Shown: one piece after another, positions 34,665-46,747 of the stretch | Layout of the letters: the number at the start of each line of letters is the position of its first letter | Numbering within the stretch: the stretch's first letter is position 1 | Origin: Aralia elata | Taxonomy: Eukaryota; Streptophyta; Magnoliopsida; Apiales; Araliaceae | Length of the DNA stretch: 64,000 nucleotides | Direction: 5' to 3' | Assembly: GCA_034770075.1 (NCBI GenBank) | Contig: CM068380.1 | Coordinates: forward strand, 83,350,112 to 83,414,111 | Notes under the pieces: generated by a model | What the model was told of the DNA's origin: nothing | Databases searched by the model: none | Seen by the model: the letters and a program-made list of their open reading frames with translations, nothing else | Position numbers and translations under genes: made by a program

Positions 34665-37600
34665 TTATGCAAATATCTGCTCAATTACAGTCTCCGCATT
34701 CCCATTGTACTGCAATAGAAGATGGATGGCGTCCACCCTAGGCAAATCAAGAAATTCCTGCACCAATCTGTAATATAAGTATCCAGTACTTAAGAATCTG
34801 GCATCCTAAATATTAGTAAAAATGATCTCAAACAACTTAAAATTTCTCTACAAGTCAAAAAGGCAAGAAGCTTGATGGTTGAGAAAATATGATAACCACA
34901 ATAAGAATATATGTTTTGAATACCAAGGATGCTGAAAATGGAATCGAGAAGTAAAATTAGAAAGAGAAGTCTCCTTTTGATAACTTGTAAAAATGCACAA
35001 GTCAATAAAACTAAGAATTTTTTTTGTTTTAACCCAAAATATGCTAGCTTGAAAAAACACAGTATATGAGTAGAGTATAAGAGGATTTTTCTTTTAGTGT
35101 TCATGATAAAATATTGTCAGCTTTAAAGAAAGTATGAAAAGCTCACCATGACTTTGAGTATTGCATTTTCATCACATACAGCATATCTGGATGATACTTG
35201 ACTTGGACTGTTGCCATCTTCCTGCATCCTACTGCTTGAGGATACAGTAACTTGGGAAGAATCATGAGTGCAAGTATCTGCATTAGACTTGGAAGCAGCA
35301 TCAGCAAGCAAACAAGTACTAATTTCTTTTAGGGAGTCGATCTTTAGAAGACCTTCAAACCCATCTTTACACATCTGAAGTTTAAACCACTCGGTATGTG
35401 TGTTTAGTGTTGCTCTAATTATCTTCATAAGCCGAGGTTCTTCTATACCAAGCCTTCTACCAATAGCCACCTATCATGTTTAAAAAGGCAGATTGGAAAC
35501 ATATACTAGAAAAATCTCATTAAACATGTCTAGTCCAACAAGGAAAGAAGCAAGGAAACAAGCCAAGTTTGACAGTTAGCATAAGGTAGACACCAAGATG
35601 ATTAGTTATGGCGTTATGCACAATGTCACTTGGATTGTGTTTCGATACGATACGTGGAGCAAAAAATGGGAAAGGAAAATGTCACATTTCATGTTACGGA
35701 CTACGGAGTATAGTATGGGCAAGTTTCTTTGGGTCATTTTGGTACAAAATACGTTTATCCAAAACTTGGTGCATTAGGTTAACTTACTTAAAGATATAGT
35801 TAAATTTGGTTGAGTTAGATAAGGAAAGAGAGAATTTTAACCAAAAGTAAAAAAGAGAAAGAAAGAAGAATTGATTTGGATCTCGGCTTGATGTTCTTGC
35901 ATCAAATACAAAAAAACATTTGTTCTCGCCTCTCAGTTGGCCTTTGCCAGCCACTAGAGCAAATAAGAGAACCTATGGTGAATAAACTTAAAGAACCGTA
36001 GATTTTGACTGGATTGTATGCCTTTGCATCTGGTTATGTATATGGTTGTGCATAAAGAAGAATTGATTTGGATCTGGGCTTGATGTTCTTCCATCAAATA
36101 CACAAAAGGATATATATCATCAATATATATATATATACACATACATGAATAAATACATATTCGAAGAATGATTAATGAAAGGTGAAAATAGAGTTGCTGC
36201 GCTACACAAATGTGTGAACGAGAGACAGAATTAAGTGAGCCCGTAAAACCCATTAGGTCTTTTCATATTGTGTGCTTTTTTCCCTCTATGTTCAAATAGA
36301 GGGCATTATTCTGTCAAATGGGGATTTTTCGAAAAATCTCTTACCTGTGGTTAATTTGAGAAGGCATTTGGGGGCTCAAAATTCTCTCATGAGCAACCTG
36401 AACACCTAATAGATATTTTACAATACCTTCTCTATTGGTCCAAATCGGATATACTAGAAAGAGTATTTATAAGTCCATCCCAATTGACAATCCCCTATCG
36501 AATTATCCTGTCCAAACACACTCTTAAGGTTATCCATTGAAATTTCAGTTGTTGAGGACTCCTTTACTATAATGATTAAAGAGGTAACATAGCAATACAA
36601 TGTTTTATTTTGATATCTCATGGAGTCATAATTTACTTGTAGAATGCTTCTTTCTAATCACCTACTCTCATGAAGGATATGTTATTTGCATGGGAGGATA
36701 TACAGCGAAGATGAGTATAATATATATACTTCGTCTATCGGGGAAGGAAAAGCCTGATAATTATGCTAGCAAGTGGTGAGATACCTGAAGTGAAGTTGCA
36801 ATAGCATATAACGGCAAGCCTTTTCCTAATGTCGCTTCAATTGGTCTGAGCAAAGTCAACAAAGTCTCCTTTAAGGGCTTCAGCAAAGCTGGATCTCTAG
36901 CTCCCAAAGGACCCAAAAAAGCAGAAGCAACCTTAAGTGCACCAGAATGATCTCCAGATCTGACAAGCTTCAAAAATTCAAGCTGCAATAGAAAGAATGG
37001 ATAAGTGCATGCTTCGTAAAACTCACAACTTAAAAGCATACCACTTGTCAAAAGCTGAAATTAGGCGTAATGATCCATATTTACCTGCTTAAGTTGGAAC
37101 AGCAAAACAGGATTAAGTGCAAGAAAGTTTGGGTCTATAGCATTTATTTCCTCCACAACCTCTGCAGCCATTCCTCTGCTTGCTAGTTCCTTCAATCCGA
37201 GCACAGTCTCATACTTATTTTTCCTATTGCTTATATCATCTAATGTGAATGATTTCTCAGAAGCCTGCAGAAAAAAACTTGATTTAATAATCAATTTGCC
37301 ATATGAAATATTAGAATTATAATTAATACGTGTTGTTCTCTTGACATATATGGGCTGGAAGTAACCATAGTAGTGTTAAGATCCTGCTTGCTACTTCCAC
37401 TTATAACTTCAGGAATAAAATCCGAATCCTCATGTCTCCCCCTCCAACGCTTACGTTTATTCCTCTCCCCAATCCCCCGACTTCTATTTCTTTGCAGGAC
37501 GTTTGAAATTTCAGGCTGACTTATTCCACTTGTACTACAGTCTTCATGGTTGCTTGTTGTTTCACAAGGGTATCGCTCTTCAGTATCAGTATTTTGTGTG

Positions 37601-38768
37601 CTCATTACATCAGTATCGGTAGAAACTTCCATATGAGAATTAATCATCAAGATTTCAGTATAATGCTTCCTGGTTCCACCTTCAACTTCAGAAGAACTGG
37701 TCCCTGATAAACACACAAGATCCGGTTGAATAACTTTCAATGGTCCAGACATAATATGAACTCCTTTTTCTGAAGATGGAATAGATCAGTTGAAAAAACA
37801 CATTAGAAATAAATAAATATATATTGAAACAAAAATAAAGTATGATAAAGACAACTATTCACCAGATGCAAGATCTGAATCCACAATTCCCCTATAGACG
37901 CAATACTCGTGAACAAGGTCATCAAGAATAGAAACATCCAACTTCATCCGGCATAATTCGTTCTGTGAAGAACAAGGTTAAGAAATCATAAGATAGACAC
38001 TGATGGCAGGAAAACAATTATTTCCAGAAATTTATTGTATATCAATCCTCCAGAATAAAATTATAAGTACTATATGTGGAGCATAACGGTCCAAATTCCA
38101 TTTGTTGATGAGGTAACTAACTCTATCTTCAAAGAACATCATTAAATCATATATATAACTATCCTCTTACATGTAAAATATATAAGCTTATAAAGTAAAT
38201 TTCTAGATGGATTAAGGCTTGAGTTCATAATGAGGCAACTTCTTGAAAGCAAACCAAATTCTAACATCAGTTTATTACTTTCTTTGATAAGTAACGTAAG
38301 AAAATGCATTAAAATGACGCCAAAAAGGCTAAGACAACCATTTGCATGCACTTAGAAAAACTATGGACAAAAACACCTATGCAACACATAACAGCTTATC
38401 CCCCATACATAAATCAGCTAACTAAACCATTGGATACATCAATCAGCTAGCTCCATTGGAGCTCACTGTTGATATACAGAGTTACACACTACAACTCTAG
38501 TTCACTAGCTGACCATCTATCTAGATGCTTTCAAGACAAGTGAAACTAAGAAAGGTGAAAAAGTTCAGGAGAATAAAGAACAATCGTCAATCATAAGAAA
38601 TACTATATTTTTCATGTTGTTCGTAAGCAATCCAACTAGAAGTGTTAACAAACCTGAAATGCCTGGAGTAAGTCACCCTTAGCAAATCTCAAGCTCTCAA
38701 CTGCCCCTTGTCTGGTAAGCTCTACAGCATGTGCAAGAGCTTGTATGTCCACCTGATTTCATGAAAAC

Positions 38769-38812
<44 letters not shown>

Positions 38813-41429
38813 ACTGTATCCTACTACATCTGATGATTTGATGGCCGGGATATAAATCATTTAGAGATCAGCCAACAAATATTGCATTAAATTCTAATGG
38901 GCTTTTTGAAAAGTCTCACCTCATCAAACGGAGGGGCTTCATACAAACTCTCCTGCGGTTTTGCAGAAGGATCACGTTCCTCTAGGAGCAATCTCTCAGT
39001 TAGATCTGAAATGGGTGATGAAATTCCTTGATGAAAGCAAAATCCCTTGTGTATGCTGCAGATTAGAGGGAGACTATCATATATTGCTTAGAGAACATTG
39101 TGGTGACGGGGATAGAGAGATTTTGAGTAAAAATAGAGAAATAACTTGATCAGACCTTATCAAATATCTTACTGCCATAGAAAAAACTGGGTCATATGCA
39201 TGTAGATGCGCTCTTAAAACAGAAGACATCAAACCAGCAATGTCGAACCTCCTCTTTTCAGACCACTGATACAATCACAGCAAATATATTACAAAAAAAT
39301 CCCTGATATCATACTCATTAATGGGTTAATGGATAATATCCATTAAAACTCTCTTTCAACTTCAACTAATCCTCATTCTATCAATCAAGCCCTTAATCCA
39401 TAATATGAAATAATTTATCCTCCTGATTTAGCACAGTAATCACAATGGTTGATTTTGAATCAACAGATGAACAATTTTAATACGGGGTTATATAGGTACC
39501 TTGCCTTCCAAACAGAAAGAGTGTCTCATACTGAATTTAATTGATGATAACTTTAAGCTTTCATACTAAGCAGAATTTTCCTCTCTTGATTTCATAATTT
39601 TCATTTTCAATCAATTGTTTAATGTCAGCCATTCTATTATCCTGGATACATAACTGGATGGCATATTTACTTTGCCTTTGGTCTAAATAGTTGTATGCAT
39701 GCTTATAAAAGTAAGCATATAAATAAGAACATATTTATAATAGTTAATCATACTACTTGTGCACGGAATCTTAACCACAGCTACAGCTCAATTTGTATGC
39801 AACAGTAGCCTATACACTGGATAGTGGATACTAATAAAGTAAGTTCAAACATCAAAACACCATTTGTCGATTTGGCCTGTTGATACTATGGGCACAATCC
39901 AATTACTATGAAGTATGAACACCAATGCTATATCAAAAAGAACATATGATAGAGGAGTTATAACTGTTCTAACAAGAACTAATTAACTGCCTACCTCATC
40001 AGCCACGGGAGAAGTCTGATCATTTTTATCATAAATGAAGGCCAGTAGGACGTGCTTAAATTCCTCATATGCTTCCTAATGACCAAAAGAAAGCATATGT
40101 CAAAATTCAAGGAAAAAAAATTTATATACAAGAAACATACCTCATTTGTCTATTACCATTTACCCACAGTGCATCACAAAATATTCTATAAGAGAAACAA
40201 GGAAAACCTTTAATTTAAGTAAAGCCAGGATGCCATTTCAGGAACTTGCAGATACCCTTCAAAAAAACCTTTTTTTGGACAAGTTACAGTTTTGGAAAAA
40301 CTTCATCTTTAATATCGTAGATATCAGTAATGGTATAACCAGTCCAACCCAATTCAAACGCCTACCATTCTTTTTGGGAATGCGCCAAGCCTGAACTAAG
40401 AGTTTTCTTCTAATTAAAGTACAAAATCTCGCCATTTTACAAACTCTACATCCAAATTATTGGTTGAGATTTAAACAATTGACTTACGCTGGAGCATTTT
40501 TTTCCGGACAAAGGAAGTACTCTCTCCATTCCAAAACCAAAATATAAGATCATTATTGATTCTTTTGAAGTTAACCTGAGACATTTTTGAACTCAAAATT
40601 GACATAAATTCCTTTAATTTTAGTCTTGCAAACTATCTAAAGAGAATTATTTCATAAATTTCAATGAATCATCTCAATATTGAGTTTGAAAATATCTCAA
40701 ATTGACTTTCAAAAGTCAATAATACTCTTATAATTTGGAAGAGATGGAGTATTAAACAATGCAACAAGATGACTTTAATAAACTGGTGTACTCTGATAGT
40801 TGAATCAACATAATAGCAGTTCACCAAGAAAGAATTATTAATGAAGGATATTTAATTTAATTTCCAGTTGATAAGTTAGAAAGTATTAAAGCAGGAGATA
40901 AATAAGGAGGGTTAAAAATAAAGAAAAGAATCCACACAGGATAAGCATCAAGGGCGCAAGGTGCCAATGCAGTTCGCAGGCAATTGACAGCAGAATCACG
41001 ATCCTCCTCAGTTCCTTTCCTCAAAAGCTCAATAAATTTCTGGACATACACATCATTAGGAGAAGAAGAAAAAAAAATTGAATGAGTAAAAGAAAGCTAT
41101 TTCTCAGAATCCAAATAGAATTGAAAGAAATAAAGTAGTACCTGCTTGTGTAAACGGAAGAGAAGTCGGTGATCATTGAGGACGGAAGGGGCGTGAAGCC
41201 GGAGGAGATGAAGGGCAGAATCAATGTCGCCGAGTTCTAACGACCGTCTGATCTGGCGAATCAATACTCGCGATTGATAAGAAGAAGAGGGAAAAGAAGA
41301 TGGAGATGAAGATGATGAGGAAGAAGAGGGAGATGAAACGGGTGAGGAGTCTTCGATTAAGTTTTCGGATTTTGCGAATTCAATAATGAGGGCGTCCAGT
41401 GTTTCCCAATTCACAGGCACCGAATCCAT
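34665..41429 (-). CDS. LisH/CTLH-CRA (RanBPM-like) domain protein
   Basis: Twelve exons, in transcript order: 41,429-41,142; 41,039-40,938; 40,075-39,995; 39,265-39,156; 39,055-38,920; 38,752-38,654; 37,962-37,863; 37,769-37,330; 37,264-37,085; 36,982-36,785; 35,470-35,147; 34,757-34,665. Phases agree throughout and total 2,151 bp, 716 residues. The N-terminus has a serine run followed by a LisH/CTLH-like helix (LELGDIDSALHLLRLHAP). Later come WSEKRRFDIAGLMSSVLRAH, a charged low-complexity exon 8 with an RKR-type basic stretch, and a second CTLH-CRA-like region (EFLKLVRSGDHSGALKVA). The protein ends ETVIEQIFA. Related proteins are scaffold subunits of GID/CTLH ubiquitin ligase-type or microtubule-centre complexes. 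The exact role here is inferred. The donors of exons 2 (GTGTGG) and 4 (GTCTGA) are weak. Confidence 0.9.
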
Positions 41430-42331
41430 TCTACTTGATTTTTATTTATCACCTGCAGGAGTCTTCTGCTATTGATCTCTTATATACCATTGTATTTTAT
41501 TTTGATTATTTTTTGGAGTGATAAGAATTCCCTGAGGGCCAAAAGGCGGCGACTGAGTTTGTAAACCTGTGGAATCGAAGACAAAGTTACTCGAATTTGA
41601 CATGAAATCTTAAATTTATATTTAATTTAAATTATATTTAAAAAATTTTACTTAAATTCGATTCGATTTAACTTGAATATTTATTATTTAAATTTGATTT
41701 GATACCAATCAAATTATATTCAAATTACTTGCGAATTTTAAATTCAAATTCGAATTCGAGTTTTCAACGTAATAACTAATTTTATAATAAATATAATTAT
41801 AAATTGAATTTGTTACTTTACGCAAAAAAGAAAAAATATATTTACTATTATATTTTATAAATATAAAATTACAATTAAAATTAAAAATAAAATAAAATAA
41901 TAATTAATTATCCTAACTTAATTTAATTTTATATATATTACAAGATAATGTATTGAGTATCTAATCGAATATATATCAATCGAGTATGTATCGAATCACA
42001 ATTGAGAATTCGAGTAGTTTGAATCTTAAACAAGTCGAGTATAATCTTATTCAAATTCTATTCATATTTTTATTCGAACTATTTTTTATGTTCATATTTG
42101 GATCATATTTTTTTGAATTAAATTCGAATCGAACCCGAACTGTTTGATTTGTTTACGGGACTACTAAAAGATTAAAACTGGATTGGATCCTTGGAGGGTA
42201 CACGTGCCCTATGCAACGCCCATCTTTGACCTTTTCCCTCCTTTTCTTTTCTTTTCACTACTCTATTAACTAATTTTTTACTTTTGAAGACCCATAATAT
42301 TAACATTGAAAATGTATTATATTAAAAAATA
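41430..42331. other. AT-rich intergenic stretch upstream of the CTLH gene
   Basis: Holds the presumed promoter and 5' leader of the CTLH gene next to 41,429. From 41,590 to 42,150 it is dominated by repeats of AATTCGAATTCGAG and ATTCGAAT-type motifs, probably an old degraded element. No gene is seen. Confidence 0.5.
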
Positions 42332-42804
42332 GACTAAAGTATATTTTGAAATCCAAACTTTACACCATTGTTGAGTTTTACACTCAAACTCGAAAAGGTA
42401 CTTTAGTACACTCCAAACTTCATTTCATCTACACAAAACACACTTTGAGGCTTTAACCGGTTAAAAGTAACTGGTTATACCTGTAACACGATTTTTAAAA
42501 GTAAAATAGGTTTTATATGCTTTTAAAAAAAATTAAAAACATTAAAAAAATTATAATAAACAATATTAAATAAATCCAAATACCCAAACCCCACCTAACC
42601 CCACTAACTCAGCCCCTGTTAATGGATTGCCCCTAGAAAACTTGCTACCTTCCTCTCGTCTTCAGCAAGATCTTCGAGCTTCTCTTTCGCTCTGATGTCG
42701 ACGTTGCCATTGAGGATAGCTCTGATTGCGGAATTTGATTTTGCGGGTGTAGAAAATAATGTGCGGGCTCATGTCGTAGAAAATCACCTTGGGGTTACAA
42801 AATT

Positions 42805-43080
42805 GTGATTAGAAATAGGAAAATTGGGGATTTGTTATTTGAACATGGTTTATGTGTGGAGGTTTCGGCTTCCGGCATCAGCGCGGCCAGAGTTTGCAAC
42901 GACGGTGACGGAGAGCTTATTGTGATTGTGCCAAATAGTGGGGGTGTCGGAGATTTAAGAGATGAAAATGGAGTTTTGAGAGGTATGAAGCGCCTGAAGT
43001 TGGCACAGGGAGGTGTATTCGCCGACGGAATTTTATACCTCTGCAGTGCTGCAATTGGAGCTTCCATGAACACAAATTAA
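42805..43080 (+). CDS. Unrecognised open frame inside a foldback element
   Basis: 91 residues, with fairly balanced composition and segments such as GDGELIVIVPNSGGVGD and GGVFADGILYLCSAAIGAS. I do not recognise the family. The opposite strand is also open across nearly the same span (42,795-43,073) and is proline/serine-rich, so the reading direction is unsure. The segment has higher GC than its surroundings and lies within terminal inverted repeats, so it could be a captured gene piece. No promoter or intron signals are clear. Confidence 0.3.
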   Translation: MIRNRKIGDLLFEHGLCVEVSASGISAARVCNDGDGELIVIVPNSGGVGDLRDENGVLRGMKRLKLAQGGVFADGILYLCSAAIGASMNTN

Positions 43081-43249
43081 TGAAGATAAACCCCTCAATA
43101 ATAGGTTAAAGAAATCTATTTCTTCATTAACAAATTTCTTTCTTCTTTACTTGATTTGGCAAAGCAAAATGTGATTAAGTTAGAATTTGGGTGTTAGGTT
43201 GGGTTTGAGTTTGGGGTTAGTATTTTGGGTTGGGATTTTTAATTGGGAC

Positions 43250-44620
43250 ATTTACATTTAGTAGTACATTTTTAGAAATAATTACAATAATGGTGCATAG
43301 ATAAAATAATTACAAAAATAATACACTTTTCCATATTTATTTACAATATTAGTGCAATTAGGATTCCTTAATTTAGGAGATAATATCACTTTTTCTCTCC
43401 TCCATTCTATCCCTTTAATATTCCTTAATTTAGGGGATAATATCACTTTCTCTCTCCTCTATTCTATCCCTTTAATTTAGTTTCCATATCAGTTTTAAAA
43501 AAAATACTCATTCTTTCTCTCCCCTCCCTCCCTCCCACCGCCCCACCACCTCTCCCCGCCGCCCCCGCCCCTCCGCACCCCTCCCTTCGCCTCCCTCCGC
43601 CCCAGCCCCCTCCCTCCCTCTCGCCCCCTCCCTCCGCCTCCCTCCCTCCCTCCCGCCGCAAGGTAACCAAACATTCATACTAAGGTAATTAAACCTTTAT
43701 ACCAAGGTAACCAATATTATGAATGATTACCAACTCAACATTATACAGTAACCAAAATTAATCTAATTAGTAACCATAATTTTTTCATATTGCAGTTAGT
43801 AACCAAACATTCATAGCAAGGTAACCAAACATTCATACCAAGGTAATTAAACCTTTATACCAAGGTAACCAATATTATGAATGGTTACCAACTCAACATT
43901 ATACAGTAACCAAAATTAATCTAATTAATAACCATAAATCTGAAACACACCCAAATCTATTTCAACTCATTAATTTAAACCTAAGTAACCAAATACTTAT
44001 ACGACAGGTGGCGGTGGCAACTTTAGAGGAGGTGGTGGAAGAGGTTTCGGAGGAGGTGGTGGTTTCGGAAGAGGTGCAGAAGCGGTTTTGGAGGAGGTGG
44101 TGGATTGGTTACTTTGGTATGAATGTTTGGTTACCTTGGTATGAATGTTTGGTTACCAACTGCACTATGAAAAAACTGCAGTTATAGAGGTGGATTGGTT
44201 ACCTTGGTATAAAGGTTTGGTTACCTTGGTATGAAGGATTGGTTACCTTGATATGTGAAGATTCCATTGACGCCACCATGAGCTTGAAGACTCCATTGAC
44301 GCCACCATGGCGGGGGAGGGAGGCGGTGGAGGGAGGGGAAGGAAGGCGAGAGGAAGGAGGGAGGCGGGGGAGGAAGGAAGCGGTGGCGAGAGGAGGCGGT
44401 GGGGGAAGGGAGACGGATGAGGGAGGGGGAGGGAGGAGGCGGTGGGGGAAGGTGTCATTAAATAAAGAGGAGTAAATAGGGTGGTTATAGTTCTCCTTGA
44501 TCTAAGGGATAATGATTTAATGGGTTTATTCTTGTTGCACTCTTTTTGTAATTATTTTGTTAGTGCATGTAATTATTTTGTTAGTGCATTATTCTTGTAA
44601 TTTTTTACTAATTGTTGTAT
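43250..44620. mobile_element. Nested foldback with C-rich and G-rich arms
   Basis: About 1.37 kb. The left arm holds C-rich CCCTCCCTCC sequence (43,505-43,650) then repeats of GGTAACCAAACATTCATAC (43,662-43,930). The right arm holds their complements: TACCTTGGTATGAATGTTTG (44,115-44,250), then GGAGGGAGG sequence (44,300-44,455). Outermost AATTACAA/TTGTAATT and GTGCAT/ATGCAC pieces near 43,275 and 44,590 also mirror. The centre (44,000-44,100) is a GGAGGTGGTGG repeat that reads as a glycine-rich frame but has no start or homology I trust. Confidence 0.72.
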
Positions 44621-45125
44621 ACTTATGTAAAGAACCCTTTTTAATTTGAGGATGATTGTGGGGTTAGGGCTTGTTAGACCCTCTCTCTCCTCATTCCTTT
44701 CCTTTTTTCTTCTCTTTTCCACTTCTTTCTTCCTGATTTTATTGTCCGCGGCTTAGCTAGTCATGGTTGAATTTTCAATGCTCATCGGAGAAGTAAAGGG
44801 CACGAAGAAGAGAAAGAGGGTTTGAGTTTAGAATAGGATTTTAGTTTTTAATATTGTTATTATATTTTTTAAATGTTTTTAGTTCATTTTAACATGTTTT
44901 CTCTGTTTTATCCTTAAAAAAATTAAATGACCGGAAGTGTCAGTCACTTTTGATCGGTTAAAGCCTCAAAGTGTGCGTTTTGTTTAGATGAAATAAAGTT
45001 TGGGGTTTACTAAGGTACCTTTTTGAGTTTGGGTGCAAAACTCAACAATGGTGTAAAGTTTGGAGTGCAAAGTGTACTTTAGTCATATATATTTTTTGCA
45101 TTATACAGCAGGGTATATATATATA

Positions 45126-45410
45126 CAGAATGGATCTTAAGCATACCCTCTTAAATGACATACCAAACATACCCCCTTTAGCGACGGACCGGGCGACGGT
45201 TTGGTCCGTCGCCATAGGTCCGGTCCATCGCTAAAGCTTTTAGTGACGGACAACTTTTAGCGACGGACCCGTCGCTAAAGGCTTTGGCGACGGACCGGAC
45301 CTATGGCGACGGACCGGACCTATGGCGACGGACCAAACCGTCGCCCGGTCCGTCGCTAAAGGGGGTATGTTTGGTATGCCATTTAAGAGGGTATGCTTAA
45401 GATCCGGACT
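45126..45410. mobile_element. GC-rich palindromic element in a TA tract
   Basis: About 285 bp. Starts CAGAATGGATCTTAAGCATA and ends TATGCTTAAGATCCGGACT. Arms repeat GCGACGGACCGG and GGTCCGTCGCC. TA runs lie on both sides (45,114-45,125 and 45,411-45,424). A direct repeat of the CGGACCTATGGCGACGGAC unit sits in the right arm. Same terminal motif as 28,853-29,062. Confidence 0.82.
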
Positions 45411-46747
45411 ATATATATATATATAATACTCTTTGCCTCAAATTAACGTAAATTTATTTAATTTTAATTGATACAATTATTATAATTGTATAATATATAA
45501 TAAAAATTATTAATTATAAAAAAATCATTTTAAACTTTTATGAGTTATACAAATTTTGAAGTTTAATATATCATTGTTTGACCTTAAAAATCAAATTATA
45601 TCTCAGAGTTAGAATTTCATTTTTCATATATAAATTATCCTAGTCATAATTATACATCTAAAATAAAAAAGAGATCATGCATAATGTCGTGTAAAATTCA
45701 ACAAAGTATGCATTACTTGGCCCCATTGTGAATTGTGATGCTTTGAGACATGTAAATGGGTTTATTGGTATATGTGTTGTGATCCGTAATGGTTCTGGGT
45801 AAGTTATTTGAGGGTTAAGGATTGAACGGTTAGACGATAACTTAATTGTGAATTGTGCTGAAGCGGCGGCAATTCCCCAACCCATAATATTACCTTCTCC
45901 TATGCACAAGTAGATAGAAATTATAAGATTGTTATTAATCGTCCTGTTATATGATGTTTCATAAGGTTTTTACCACCGTAAAAGCACCTATTTAACTTGC
46001 AAGTTACAACTCATCTCAAATTTATGGCATCTTGTTTTGCTATGAAATTTGCGTGCAAGTAATGTTTAATATTATATGCTTCAAATTAAAGGCATGGGTT
46101 TCATTTGGAACATTAATTCTGGCTATTGAGTTTATTTGGGTGTTTTTTTCTTTCCCTTTTTTGTATATACAATTGATCAGAGAGTTTGGTTTTATCAAAT
46201 CCCTGAGTTAAGCTCAGCTGACAAGGAATGAGGAAATATTATACTTTGATTAGGCAAAGTTAGGCCACTGCTGATATATACTGCTTTTATGTTAATCTAA
46301 AGGCAATCGCGTAAATCAAGGTGGCGATTTACTCTCATGCTTCTTCATAATGAATGCTACATCTCATTAGAGAATTAATAGAGCATGAGGAGAGAAGGAG
46401 AGAGATTATATATTATGTAGTTCATTCATACATAAAGCACAATTCAAGTTCTTGCTTGTATACTTCCATATATATCTTTGTACTCAAACATGCAAATTTA
46501 AATTTTATTCTCATACTTGATCGATAAGTGCTAGTATTATTAGGGCAGCATTCCAGAACTATATATATGATCCTAGTTCTTTTTTCAGCTGTCTTTGAAA
46601 ATAAATAAACATGAACGCTTTTAAATGAGAACATTTGTTACATTTTTACAATCCCCATATACTCCTATAATATATATATATATATATATGTATGTATCAT
46701 GTATGTATATTTTAACTTTGCTTCTCAATCTCTAGTAACATATAACA
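45411..46747. other. Intergenic stretch without recognised genes
   Basis: AT-rich. Open frames at 45,658-45,909 and 46,422-46,634 have poor composition and no family match. It includes the 3' side of the patatin C gene and a TA tract at 46,672-46,688. I see nothing else. Confidence 0.5.

Larger units (their letters stand above)
26118..40195. repeat. Segmental duplication, copy B
   Basis: Direct repeat of copy A. It contains the patatin B gene and exons 3-12 of the CTLH gene. It keeps the 34,620-39,077 segment that copy A has lost. Its right limit (about 40,195) lies in intron 2 of the CTLH gene, so exons 1-2 were never part of the duplicated unit. Its true left limit could lie at 22,978 rather than 26,118, if homology continues left of the window. 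Confidence 0.9.
42332..45084. mobile_element. Element with about 145-bp terminal inverted repeats
   Basis: Left end GACTAAAGTATATTTTGAAA and right end AAGTGTACTTTAGTC. The arms stay complementary for about 145 bp (CCAAACTTTACACCATTGTT, then TTTGAGGCTTTAACCG, appear in both). Arms this long suggest a Mutator-like non-autonomous element, but I find no convincing 9-bp duplication in the AT-rich flanks. The interior contains a 92-codon open frame (42,805-43,080) and a nested foldback (43,250-44,620). Confidence 0.75.

Noticed and set aside
35600..36540. Possible MITE in intron 10 of the CTLH gene, from GGATTGTGTTTCGATACG to CCAAACACACTCTTA
   Set aside because: The inverted ends are too weak, no target duplication was found, and there is no empty copy in copy A because that region is deleted there.
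43464..43670. Glycine/arginine/glutamate-rich frame, and similar frames at 44,239-44,475
   Set aside because: Low-complexity translation of GGAGGG/CCCTCC repeats in the foldback arms.
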